Origin: JBNAVY01 sp049700195
Lineage (GTDB): Bacteria; Bacillota; Thermoanaerobacteria; Thermoanaerobacterales; Thermoanaerobacteraceae
Reading direction: 5' to 3'
DNA length: 50,917 bases
Assembly (NCBI GenBank): GCA_049700195.1
Contig: JBNAVY010000013.1
Location: 1-50,917, forward strand
In this document: positions 43,992-50,917 of the stretch, piece after piece
Layout: each line of letters begins with the position of its first letter
How positions within the stretch are numbered: the stretch's first letter is position 1
Made by a program: the position numbers and the translations under genes
Notes under the pieces: generated by a model
What the model saw: only the letters and a program-made list of their open reading frames with translations
Told to the model about the DNA's origin: nothing
Databases searched by the model: none

Positions 43992-45491
43992 ATGTTTGAT
44001 GTAGTAATAATAGGTGCGGGAGTAATTGGTTCTTCTATTGCCAGAGAACTTTCAAAATATGTTTTAAAAGTAGGAGTACTAGAAAAAGGCGAAGATGTGG
44101 CATCAGAAGGAGCATCTAAAGCTAATAGTGCAATACTTCATGCTGGATATGACCCTGAGCCAGGCTCTTTAAAAGCAAAACTTAATGTAAAGGGAAATGA
44201 AATGTACGATGAATTATGCAAGGATTTGGATGTACCAATAAAGAGAATAGGTTCGGTAGTAGTTGCTTTTTCAGAGGATGAGACAAAGGAATTATATAAA
44301 TTATTTGATAGGGGTATTAAAAACGGTGTAAAAGAACTTTCAATTATTTCTAAAGATTTATTAAAACAAATAGAACCAAATATAAATGATAATGCTGTAG
44401 CGGCTTTATATGCAAAAACTGCCGGAATAATATGTCCTTATGGTTATTCTATTGCAGCTGCTGAAAACGCTGCTCAAAACGGAGTGGAATTTATTTTCGA
44501 TTCAGAAGTAATTGGAATAAAAAAAGATGAAGATTTGTTTGAAATTACAACAAAAGAAAAAAAATATTATTCAAAATATGTTATAAATGCAGCAGGTCTT
44601 TATTCTGATACAATAAACAATTTATCTGGTGCAAAACCTTTTTCAGTTCATCCAAGAAAAGGAGAATATTTTATATTAGATAAGGATCAGGGTTATTTAG
44701 CAAAAACGGTTATATTTCAGGTACCAACAAGTATGGGGAAAGGAATATTAGTATCACCAACTGTTGATGGTAATTTGCTTATTGGTCCCACATCAGAAGA
44801 TATACAGGACAAAGAATTTAAAGCAACAACAAAAGAAGGTCTTGATAAAGCATTAAAGGGTGCTAAAAGAAGTGTAGATAAATTTGATATTAGAAAAACG
44901 ATAACTCAGTTTACAGGGTTAAGATCAACACCTGATACAAAAGAAAAAGATTTTATAATAAAAGAATCAGAGATAAAAGGCTTTATAAATGTTGCAGGCA
45001 TTGAGTCACCAGGTTTTACAGCTGCACCTGCTATTGCAGAAATGGTAAGAGATATATTAAAAGATTCAGGAATTAAATTGATTGCAAAAAAAGATTTTAA
45101 CCCTAAAAGAAGGCCTTTAATAAGATTTAATGAGCTTACAGATGAGGAAAGGAATAAACTTATAAAAAAAGATCCTTCATATGGCCGTATAATTTGCAGA
45201 TGTGAAACCGTAACAGAAGGAGAAATAATAGATGCGATAAAAAGACCTATAGGAGCTAAGTCTATTGATGGTGTTAAAAGAAGAGTACGTGCTGGTATGG
45301 GAAGGTGTCAAGGTGGATTTTGCGGACCAAGAGTATTAGAGATACTAGCAAAAGAGTATAATATCAGTCCTTTAGAAGTTACTAAAAGTGGTGGAAAATC
45401 GAACATACTATCCGCTGATGCTAAAAGTTATCTTTTGGAAAGGGCTTCTAAAGTTATAAAGAAAGAGGTGCTTACTGATGCAAAATTATGA
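43992..45491 (+). CDS. GlpA-like FAD-dependent glycerol-3-phosphate dehydrogenase with [2Fe-2S] tail
   Basis: A 499-residue protein. The N-terminal DAO-type FAD domain starts with VVIIGAGVIGSSIAREL. The C-terminal ~85 residues are a BFD-like Fe-S domain with cysteines 402, 404, 439 and 444 (ICRCET, GRCQGGFC). This matches anaerobic GlpA-type dehydrogenases and L-2-hydroxyglutarate-oxidase-like relatives; the glycerol context favours the former. AAGGAGG lies directly after the leader terminator. It overlaps the next gene by 14 bases. The product would be dihydroxyacetone phosphate, with electrons passed to the partner flavoprotein. Confidence 0.85.
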   Translation: MFDVVIIGAGVIGSSIARELSKYVLKVGVLEKGEDVASEGASKANSAILHAGYDPEPGSLKAKLNVKGNEMYDELCKDLDVPIKRIGSVVVAFSEDETKELYKLFDRGIKNGVKELSIISKDLLKQIEPNINDNAVAALYAKTAGIICPYGYSIAAAENAAQNGVEFIFDSEVIGIKKDEDLFEITTKEKKYYSKYVINAAGLYSDTINNLSGAKPFSVHPRKGEYFILDKDQGYLAKTVIFQVPTSMGKGILVSPTVDGNLLIGPTSEDIQDKEFKATTKEGLDKALKGAKRSVDKFDIRKTITQFTGLRSTPDTKEKDFIIKESEIKGFINVAGIESPGFTAAPAIAEMVRDILKDSGIKLIAKKDFNPKRRPLIRFNELTDEERNKLIKKDPSYGRIICRCETVTEGEIIDAIKRPIGAKSIDGVKRRVRAGMGRCQGGFCGPRVLEILAKEYNISPLEVTKSGGKSNILSADAKSYLLERASKVIKKEVLTDAKL

Positions 45492-46740
45492 TATCGTAAT
45501 TATAGGAGGAGGCCCTGCTGGGCTAAGTGCTGCAGTCGAAGCTTATGAAAAGGGAATAACTAATATTATCATAATAGAAAGAGATAAATATTTAGGTGGC
45601 ATCTTACAGCAATGCATACACAATGGTTTTGGTTTGCAAGAATTTAAAGAAGAATTAACTGGTCCAGAGTATGCTCAGAAGTTTATAGATAAAGTAGAGG
45701 AATATGGTATAAAAGTAATGCTTGAATCAATGGTTTTAAATGTATCAAAAGATAGAATTTTAAAAATAGTAAATCCTTATGATGGTGTTTTAGATATAAA
45801 AGCAGAAGCCATAATTCTTGCAATGGGTTGTAGAGAAAGACCAAGAGGGGCAATATCAATTCCAGGTTCAAGACCTGCGGGTATTTTTACTGCAGGGGCA
45901 GCTCAAAGATATGTAAATATGGAAGGTTATCTTCCTGGTACAGAAATAGTTATTTTAGGTTCTGGTGATATAGGATTAATTATGGCAAGACGTCTGACCT
46001 TAGAAGGTGCAAAAGTAAAAGCTGTTGTTGAGCTTATGCCATATTCCAGCGGTTTAACAAGAAATATTGTTCAATGCCTTGATGATTTTAATATTCCATT
46101 ACTATTAAATCATACAGTTATCGAAATACATGGAAAAGAAAGAGTAGAGGGTGTAACAATAGCAGAAGTTAATGAAAAACGAGAACCAATTTCTGAAACA
46201 GAAAAATATATAAGTTGTGATACACTTATTTTATCAGTTGGATTAATACCTGAAAATGAATTATCTAAACAAGCGGGTGTTGAAATTGATAATATAACCG
46301 GTGGACCAGTTGTAAATGAAATGCTTGAAACTAACATTCCTGGAATATTTGCATGTGGAAATGTTTTGCAAGTACACGATTTGGCTGATAATGTAAGTGC
46401 AGAAGCACGTTTAGCAGCTTCATCTGCCGTTAAATTTATAAAAGGCAATAAAGATCTTATTAAAAATGATATTATTATACGTGCTGGTTATGGTATAAGA
46501 TATGTTGTGCCACAAAAAATTAACATAGAAAACATTGAAGACAAAATCAAATTCCGTATGAGACCAACAAATATATATACTAATAAAATTTTAACAGTAA
46601 GAACAAAAAATAAGTTATTATTAAAACAAAAAAAGCAGAGGTTAACGCCAGGGGAAATGATAGAAATTAATATAAATAAAAAGATTTTAAATGATTTAGT
46701 AAAAGATGATGAAATTGTTTTTAGTGTTGAGGAGGGTTAA
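45478..46740 (+). CDS. FAD/NAD-dependent oxidoreductase partner of the GlpA-like protein
   Basis: A 420-residue pyridine-nucleotide-disulfide-type flavoprotein. The FAD site IIGGGPAGLSAA starts at residue 8, and a second dinucleotide site VILGSGDIGLIMARR lies near residue 160. An FAD-binding ACGNVLQVHDLAD block is in the C-terminal half. It has no redox CxxxxC disulfide but has CIHNGFG, as in similar Glp-cluster proteins. It probably takes the place of GlpB, linking glycerol-3-phosphate oxidation to NAD or another carrier. It overlaps the gene before and is followed after one base by the DUF1667 gene. Confidence 0.82.
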   Translation: MQNYDIVIIGGGPAGLSAAVEAYEKGITNIIIIERDKYLGGILQQCIHNGFGLQEFKEELTGPEYAQKFIDKVEEYGIKVMLESMVLNVSKDRILKIVNPYDGVLDIKAEAIILAMGCRERPRGAISIPGSRPAGIFTAGAAQRYVNMEGYLPGTEIVILGSGDIGLIMARRLTLEGAKVKAVVELMPYSSGLTRNIVQCLDDFNIPLLLNHTVIEIHGKERVEGVTIAEVNEKREPISETEKYISCDTLILSVGLIPENELSKQAGVEIDNITGGPVVNEMLETNIPGIFACGNVLQVHDLADNVSAEARLAASSAVKFIKGNKDLIKNDIIIRAGYGIRYVVPQKINIENIEDKIKFRMRPTNIYTNKILTVRTKNKLLLKQKKQRLTPGEMIEININKKILNDLVKDDEIVFSVEEG

Positions 46741-46741
46741 T

Positions 46742-47107
46742 ATGGAAATTAAAGAAATTACTTGCACAGTCTGCCCCTTAGGTTGTAAAATAAAAGTTGA
46801 AATAGAAGGAGGTGTTATAAAAAATATAAGTGGATATTCTTGTACTAGAGGACTTAAATATGCTACTGATGAGGTTACATTGCCAAAGAGAACTATAACT
46901 TCTAGTGTCAGGGCTAAGAATGGACAACTGCCGCTTCTTTCTGTGCGTACAAAAGAAGCAGTTCCTAAGAGCAAAACAGAAGAAATAATGTTAGAGCTTT
47001 CAAAAATTGAAGTTAAAGCACCTTTTAAAATAGGAGATGTAGTCGTTTCAAATATAGCAGGAACAGGAGTAGATGTTGTTGCAACAAGAAATTTGTATGA
47101 AAAATGA
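46742..47107 (+). CDS. DUF1667 cysteine-rich protein
   Basis: A 121-residue protein with cysteines 8, 11, 15 and 34 (CTVCPLGC then GYSC), a pattern fit for a metal or Fe-S cluster. Family DUF1667 proteins are commonly encoded beside GlpA-like and FAD oxidoreductases, as here. ATG at 46742 follows GAGGAGGG. It overlaps the activator frame region at 47104-47107. Likely a small electron-transfer subunit of the three-protein dehydrogenase; this is inference from context. Confidence 0.8.
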   Translation: MEIKEITCTVCPLGCKIKVEIEGGVIKNISGYSCTRGLKYATDEVTLPKRTITSSVRAKNGQLPLLSVRTKEAVPKSKTEEIMLELSKIEVKAPFKIGDVVVSNIAGTGVDVVATRNLYEK

Positions 47108-47127
47108 AATTTTGTGTGGTGATAAAA

Positions 47128-48759
47128 ATGGGAGAAATAAGAGAAATGTTAATAGCTCCTGTAAGTATCCATTCACAAATAGCTGCACATATTGTACAAA
47201 GGGTTAATGCAATAAGTAAAAAAAACAATGTAAGTATTTTTTTAAAAAAATCAAAAGAAAATAGACTGGTACCAGCAAATAGTATGTTATCAATGATCAC
47301 TTTTTTTGCTTCTCGGGGAGAAAATATAGAAATTATTATCGAGGGTAATAATATTGATAATGCTATAAAAGAATTTAAACTATTTTTTTATAAAGAATTA
47401 GGTAACGAAAAAGAAGAAAAAGGTACTTATGAATTATTAAAAAATGCTTCAACTGCTTATGAAAAAATATTTAATTCTATTGGCTCTGGTTTAGTGGTAA
47501 CAGATGAAAATGGTATAATTACTATTTTTAATAAAGCTGCTGAAAGTATCACTGATATAAATATTAATTATGCTGTTGGAAAGAATATACAGGACATTAT
47601 TCCCGATATAAGAATTAATGATGTATTAAAAACCGGTAAAGACGAATTTAATAAAAAATTGAAGATAGGTACAAATACGGTACTTACAAATATTACACCT
47701 ATTTACGCTGATAATAAAATAGAGGGTTCTGTAATAGTGTTTTATGATTTTCCACAGATAGAATATTTGGAAAATGAATTAAAAAGGAATAGAAAGTTTG
47801 ATAAAGCATTTGATTTAATAATAGGTAATAGTGGGAAATTAAAGGACGCTTTGACTATTGCCTCTAAAGCATCTGAAACAGATTCAAATGTTATTATAAG
47901 AGGAGAAAGTGGTACAGGTAAAGAATTAGTTGCAAATGCAATACATTATTCAAGTAAGAGGAAGGACAAACCTTTTATAAGAGTAAATTGTGCTGCAATC
48001 CCGACGACTCTTTTAGAAAGTGAATTATTTGGACATGAACGAGGAGCATTTACAGGCGCAGTTACACAAAAACTTGGAAAATTCGAACTTGCAGATGGTG
48101 GAACGATTTTTCTTGATGAAATAGGTGATTTTCCTATTGAGACACAAGTAAAACTTTTGAGAGTTATTCAAGAAAAAGAATTTGAAAGAGTAGGGGGAAT
48201 AAAAACAATAAAAGTTGATGTTAGAATTATCGCTGCAACTAACAAAAATTTAGAAAAAGCAATTAAAGATGGATTATTCAGAGAAGATTTATATTACAGA
48301 TTAAATGTTATACCAGTGCTTTTGCCACCATTAAGAGAACGTAGAGGAGATATACCCATATTAACAGAGTATTTTATTAACAAGTTAAATAACAAACTGA
48401 ACAAAAATGTAAAAAGAATAACTAAAAAAGCGATGCAAGCACTAATATATTATGATTGGCCAGGTAATATAAGGGAGTTAGAAAATATTATTGAAAGATG
48501 TATTACTTTAAGTGATTCTGATTATATTGATTATGAAGATTTGCCGTCATATATAAATAATGAAAAAACATTAGCAGAAGAAAATATTATATATCTTGGT
48601 GAAAATACTGATCTGTTAAAAATGGAAGAATATGAGTATAAAATAATAAAAGCAGCCTTGGAAAAGTATAAAAGTTTTAATAAAGCAGGAAAGGTTTTGG
48701 GTCTTACACATAAAACAATAGCTTCAAAAGCGCGAAAGTACGGCATAGTTGATATTTAA
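47128..48759 (+). CDS. Sigma-54 activator with HPr-like, PAS, AAA+ and Fis-type HTH domains
   Basis: A 543-residue enhancer-binding protein. Residues 1-90 look like HPr: SIHSQIAAHIVQ places a histidine at residue 15, and VPANSMLSM puts Ser52 where HPr has the kinase-target Ser46. A PAS domain follows (about 110-210). The AAA+ domain has GESGTGKE (259-266) and the sigma-54 contact loop GAFTGA (306-311). A Fis-type helix-turn-helix closes the protein (about 500-543). ATG at 47128 is chosen because GGTGA is just upstream and because it puts the histidine at residue 15; an ATG at 47104 overlaps the previous stop. It is the natural activator for the two sigma-54 promoters flanking the locus, analogous in role to DhaR. 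Confidence 0.9.
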   Translation: MGEIREMLIAPVSIHSQIAAHIVQRVNAISKKNNVSIFLKKSKENRLVPANSMLSMITFFASRGENIEIIIEGNNIDNAIKEFKLFFYKELGNEKEEKGTYELLKNASTAYEKIFNSIGSGLVVTDENGIITIFNKAAESITDININYAVGKNIQDIIPDIRINDVLKTGKDEFNKKLKIGTNTVLTNITPIYADNKIEGSVIVFYDFPQIEYLENELKRNRKFDKAFDLIIGNSGKLKDALTIASKASETDSNVIIRGESGTGKELVANAIHYSSKRKDKPFIRVNCAAIPTTLLESELFGHERGAFTGAVTQKLGKFELADGGTIFLDEIGDFPIETQVKLLRVIQEKEFERVGGIKTIKVDVRIIAATNKNLEKAIKDGLFREDLYYRLNVIPVLLPPLRERRGDIPILTEYFINKLNNKLNKNVKRITKKAMQALIYYDWPGNIRELENIIERCITLSDSDYIDYEDLPSYINNEKTLAEENIIYLGENTDLLKMEEYEYKIIKAALEKYKSFNKAGKVLGLTHKTIASKARKYGIVDI

Positions 48760-48764
48760 TACCA
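48750..48764 (+). promoter_or_regulatory. Activator-binding dyad 1 of the dhaK promoter
   Basis: TGATATTTAATACCA fits TGRTA-N5-TAYCA; its complement matches glpP dyad 1 at 14 of 15 bases. It covers the activator gene's stop codon. Centre about 113 before the predicted start. Confidence 0.65.
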
Positions 48765-48779
48765 ATAAAATTAGTTAAT

Positions 48780-48794
48780 TGATACATTTTACCA
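48780..48794 (+). promoter_or_regulatory. Activator-binding dyad 2 of the dhaK promoter
   Basis: TGATACATTTTACCA fits TGRTA-N5-TAYCA, 30 bases centre to centre from dyad 1 and about 83 before the predicted start. Confidence 0.65.
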
Positions 48795-48819
48795 AAGTAG
48801 CCTCTGAAGGCTACTTTTT
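48794..48819 (+). terminator. Terminator of the oxidoreductase/activator unit
   Basis: AAAGTAGCC pairs with GGCTACTTT around TCTGAA, then T. It separates the sigma-A unit from dhaK and lies between the activator sites and the sigma-54 promoter. Confidence 0.85.
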
Positions 48820-48842
48820 AGCATTATTTTTTATATGTATAT

Positions 48843-48859
48843 TTGGCATGTAAATTGCA
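48843..48859 (+). promoter_or_regulatory. Sigma-54 promoter of dhaKLM
   Basis: TTGGCATGTAAATTGCA, identical over 17 bases to the glpP promoter, 42 bases before the dhaK ATG. Confidence 0.9.
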
Positions 48860-48901
48860 TTTAAGATTTAAATAAAAAAAATATTTTTAAGGAGGTAAAT
48901 A

Positions 48902-49900
48902 ATGAAAAAGATAATTAATAATCCAGAAACAGTTGTAAAGGAAATGCTTGAAGGACTTTTAGATGCACATTCTTCATATGTTAGAAAATTAGAAAACACT
49001 GATGTAATCGTTAGGAAAAATGCGCCAGTAGCTGGTAAAGTTGGGCTTGTTAGTGGTGGTGGCAGTGGACATGAGCCTGCCCATGCAGGTTATGTCGGAT
49101 ATGGGATGCTAGATGCAGCATGCCCCGGAGCAGTTTTTACATCTCCTACTCCTGATCAAATTTATGAAGCTATAAAAGCAGTAAATTCAGATAAAGGAGT
49201 ATTATTAATAATTAAAAATTATACTGGAGATGTAATGAATTTTGAAATGGCAAAGGAAATGGCACAAATGGAAGGTATAGAAGTTGATGAAGTTATAGTA
49301 AATGATGATGTAGCAGTTGAGAATAGTACTTGGACACAAGGCAGACGTGGTATAGCAGGTACTGTTTTCGTTCATAAGATTGCGGGTGCTAAAGCCGAAA
49401 AAGGAGGAGATTTAAAAGAGGTAAAAAAAGTAGCTGAAAAAGTAATTGCAAATGTAAGATCTATGGGAATGGCAATTACTCCTTGTGTAGTTCCTGCAGC
49501 GGGCAAACCAAGTTTTACTCTGGCAGAAGATGAAATGGAAATAGGCATAGGAATTCACGGAGAACCTGGGACTCACAGAGAAAAATTAAAAACAGCAGAT
49601 GAAATAGTTGAGCATTTAATGGACAAGATATTATTAGATTTGCCTTATAAACAAAATGATGAAGTTGCTGTAATGGTTAATGGATTAGGGGCAACTCCTT
49701 TAATGGAACTTTATATTATAAATAGGAAAGTTTCTAATATCTTAAAGGAAAAAGGAATAAGCATATATAAAACTTATATAGGAGAGTATATGACATCATT
49801 AGAAATGGGCGGATTCTCAATTTCTCTTTTGAAGCTTGACAATGAGTTAAAAGAATTGCTAGATGAAAAAGCTGATACACCAGCATTTAAACAAGTGTAA
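48902..49900 (+). CDS. dhaK: Dihydroxyacetone kinase subunit K (substrate binding)
   Basis: A 332-residue subunit that binds dihydroxyacetone covalently through a histidine. GIHGEPGTHR carries His219, matching His218 of E. coli DhaK. SGGGSGHEPAHAGYVG near residue 47 is the other active-site block. AAGGAGG precedes the ATG. It is the first gene of the PTS-type kinase operon, with DhaL as the ADP-carrying subunit and DhaM as phosphate donor. Confidence 0.96.
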   Translation: MKKIINNPETVVKEMLEGLLDAHSSYVRKLENTDVIVRKNAPVAGKVGLVSGGGSGHEPAHAGYVGYGMLDAACPGAVFTSPTPDQIYEAIKAVNSDKGVLLIIKNYTGDVMNFEMAKEMAQMEGIEVDEVIVNDDVAVENSTWTQGRRGIAGTVFVHKIAGAKAEKGGDLKEVKKVAEKVIANVRSMGMAITPCVVPAAGKPSFTLAEDEMEIGIGIHGEPGTHREKLKTADEIVEHLMDKILLDLPYKQNDEVAVMVNGLGATPLMELYIINRKVSNILKEKGISIYKTYIGEYMTSLEMGGFSISLLKLDNELKELLDEKADTPAFKQV

Positions 49901-49917
49901 TTATTTGGAGGTATAAA

Positions 49918-50556
49918 ATGACTATAACTAAAAATGTTGTAATTAAAGTTCTTGATAAAATTATAGAAATAATAAAAGAAAATAAAGAATATTTAACAGA
50001 ATTAGATTCTGCTATAGGAGATGCAGATCATGGAATAAATTTAGAAAGGGGATTTCAAGCAGTAAAAGACAAGTTAGCAACATTGACTGACAGTGTAGAC
50101 ATATCTACAATTTTAAAAACAGTGGGTATGACTTTAGTTTCAACAGTTGGTGGTGCTTCAGGACCTCTTTATGGAACAGCTTTTATGAGAGCAGGTCAAG
50201 CTGTACAAGGTAAAGATGAATTAACAGAAGAAGATATTGTAAAGATTTTTGAAGCGGCTCTAAATGGTATTAAAGAAAGAGGTAAAGCTGAAGCTGGCGA
50301 TAAAACAATGATAGATGCAATAGAACCTGCATATAAAGCATTAATAGATGGACTAAATAATAAAATAGAATTACCTGAAGCATTAAACAGAGCAGTAAAT
50401 GCTGCAAAAGAAGGTATGGAATATACAAAAAGCATTTCTGCCAGAAAAGGTAGAGCAAGTTATTTAGGTGAGAGAAGCATTGGTCATCAGGATCCAGGAG
50501 CTACATCATCATATTTAATGATTAAAGCTTTTGCTGATGTAGCTAATTTATTATGA
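49918..50556 (+). CDS. dhaL: Dihydroxyacetone kinase subunit L (ADP-binding phosphotransfer)
   Basis: A 212-residue helical subunit that keeps ADP bound as a cofactor and moves phosphate from DhaM to dihydroxyacetone. The Mg ligands are Asp30, Asp35 and Asp37 in DSAIGDADHG, the same numbers as in E. coli DhaL. GGASGPLYGT and the C-terminal GHQDPGATS are typical. TTGGAGG precedes the ATG. Confidence 0.96.
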   Translation: MTITKNVVIKVLDKIIEIIKENKEYLTELDSAIGDADHGINLERGFQAVKDKLATLTDSVDISTILKTVGMTLVSTVGGASGPLYGTAFMRAGQAVQGKDELTEEDIVKIFEAALNGIKERGKAEAGDKTMIDAIEPAYKALIDGLNNKIELPEALNRAVNAAKEGMEYTKSISARKGRASYLGERSIGHQDPGATSSYLMIKAFADVANLL

Positions 50557-50570
50557 ATTTGGAGGAAGAG

Positions 50571-50917
50571 ATGGTTGGTATAGTGTTAGTTTCTCATTCA
50601 AGGCAAATAGTTGAAGGACTTTATGAACTTGTAAACCAAATGACTGGAGGTAAGGTAAGTATTGGTATTGCAGGCGGTACTGAAGATGGTAGATTAGGTA
50701 CAGATGCTACAAAAATAATGAAAGAAATAGAAAAAATTGATAATAATGAAGGAGTTGTAATACTTGTCGATATAGGTAGTTCAGTTATGAGTGCTCAAAT
50801 GGCAATTGAATTATTAGGTGCAGATTATGAAAATAAAGTTAAAATTGCTGATGCTCCTTTAATAGAAGGAGCAGTTGCAGCGAGTGTTGAAGCCTCTATT
50901 GGCAGTAATTTTAAAAG
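50571..50917 (+). CDS. dhaM: Dihydroxyacetone kinase phosphotransfer subunit DhaM, N-terminal part (runs off the window)
   Basis: The first 115 codons of an EIIA-mannose-like protein. MVGIVLVSHSRQ puts the phosphorylated histidine at residue 9, as in DhaM. VILVDIGSSVMSAQMA and the SAxxSV-like VAASVEASIG follow the family. GGAGG precedes the ATG by six bases. The window ends before it is clear whether HPr and EI domains are fused, as in E. coli DhaM, or absent. Its presence shows the kinase uses PEP through the PTS, not ATP. Confidence 0.93.
   Translation, partial: MVGIVLVSHSRQIVEGLYELVNQMTGGKVSIGIAGGTEDGRLGTDATKIMKEIEKIDNNEGVVILVDIGSSVMSAQMAIELLGADYENKVKIADAPLIEGAVAASVEASIGSNFK

Overview
The window looks like chromosome from a low-GC, spore-forming, thermophilic Clostridia of the Thermoanaerobacter/Thermoanaerobacterium type. 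The grounds are AT-rich DNA, AGGAGG ribosome sites, several TTG starts, a very large cyclic beta-1,2-glucan synthase-like protein, sporulation and germination genes (PdaA-like deacetylase, GerAB-like permease) and PTS-linked dihydroxyacetone kinase. This assignment rests on gene content and remembered family distribution, not on a search. I see no rRNA, tRNA, insertion sequence, prophage or CRISPR array.

Layout. 1-1617: end of metY, then metX (methionine from O-acetylhomoserine). 1700-5161: a Gfo/Idh/MocA oxidoreductase, an RNA m5C methyltransferase and CorA. 5264-13939: one 2891-residue GT84/GH189/GH94-type protein. 14103-21569: a complete-looking hisZGDCBHAF(IE) operon behind a strong sigma-A promoter, lacking only a histidinol-phosphatase gene. 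21614-24456 (minus): two tandem exported PIG-L deacetylases. 24617-27106: an M19 dipeptidase and glyA, with a candidate leftward small RNA between them. 27124-29198 (minus): orphan GerAB permease and a Na/Pi cotransporter-like protein. 29352-31703: a nucleotidyltransferase fused to a degenerate phosphomannomutase-like domain. 31704-37695: kdp leader, a 37-residue small membrane protein, kdpF, kdpA, kdpB, kdpC and a kinase-less kdpD. 37814-40740: a Cas4-like nuclease split into two membrane-anchored proteins, pdaA and a flippase-like membrane protein. 40885-50917: a glycerol/dihydroxyacetone locus (glpP, glpF, glpK, GlpA-like, FAD oxidoreductase, DUF1667 protein, sigma-54 activator, dhaK, dhaL, partial dhaM).

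The glycerol locus is the most coherent system. Glycerol enters through GlpF, is phosphorylated by GlpK and oxidised by the GlpA-like/FAD/DUF1667 set. Dihydroxyacetone is phosphorylated by DhaKLM using PEP through the PTS. Two sigma-54 promoters with an identical 17-base core drive glpP-glpF-glpK and dhaKLM. Each has two 15-bp dyads (TGRTA-N5-TAYCA) at nearly identical distances upstream. The sigma-54 activator encoded between the two units begins with an HPr-like domain that keeps a histidine at residue 15, so it may sense PTS phosphorylation. A third unit, the oxidoreductases plus the activator gene, has a sigma-A promoter and a leader with mutually exclusive hairpins, as expected for GlpP antitermination.

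Other points of note are the split nuclease, whose Fe-S cysteines lie on two polypeptides; the C-rich small RNA candidate; the unusual GGGGG ribosome sites on five genes; and a perfect 56-bp palindrome at the end of the nucleotidyltransferase gene.
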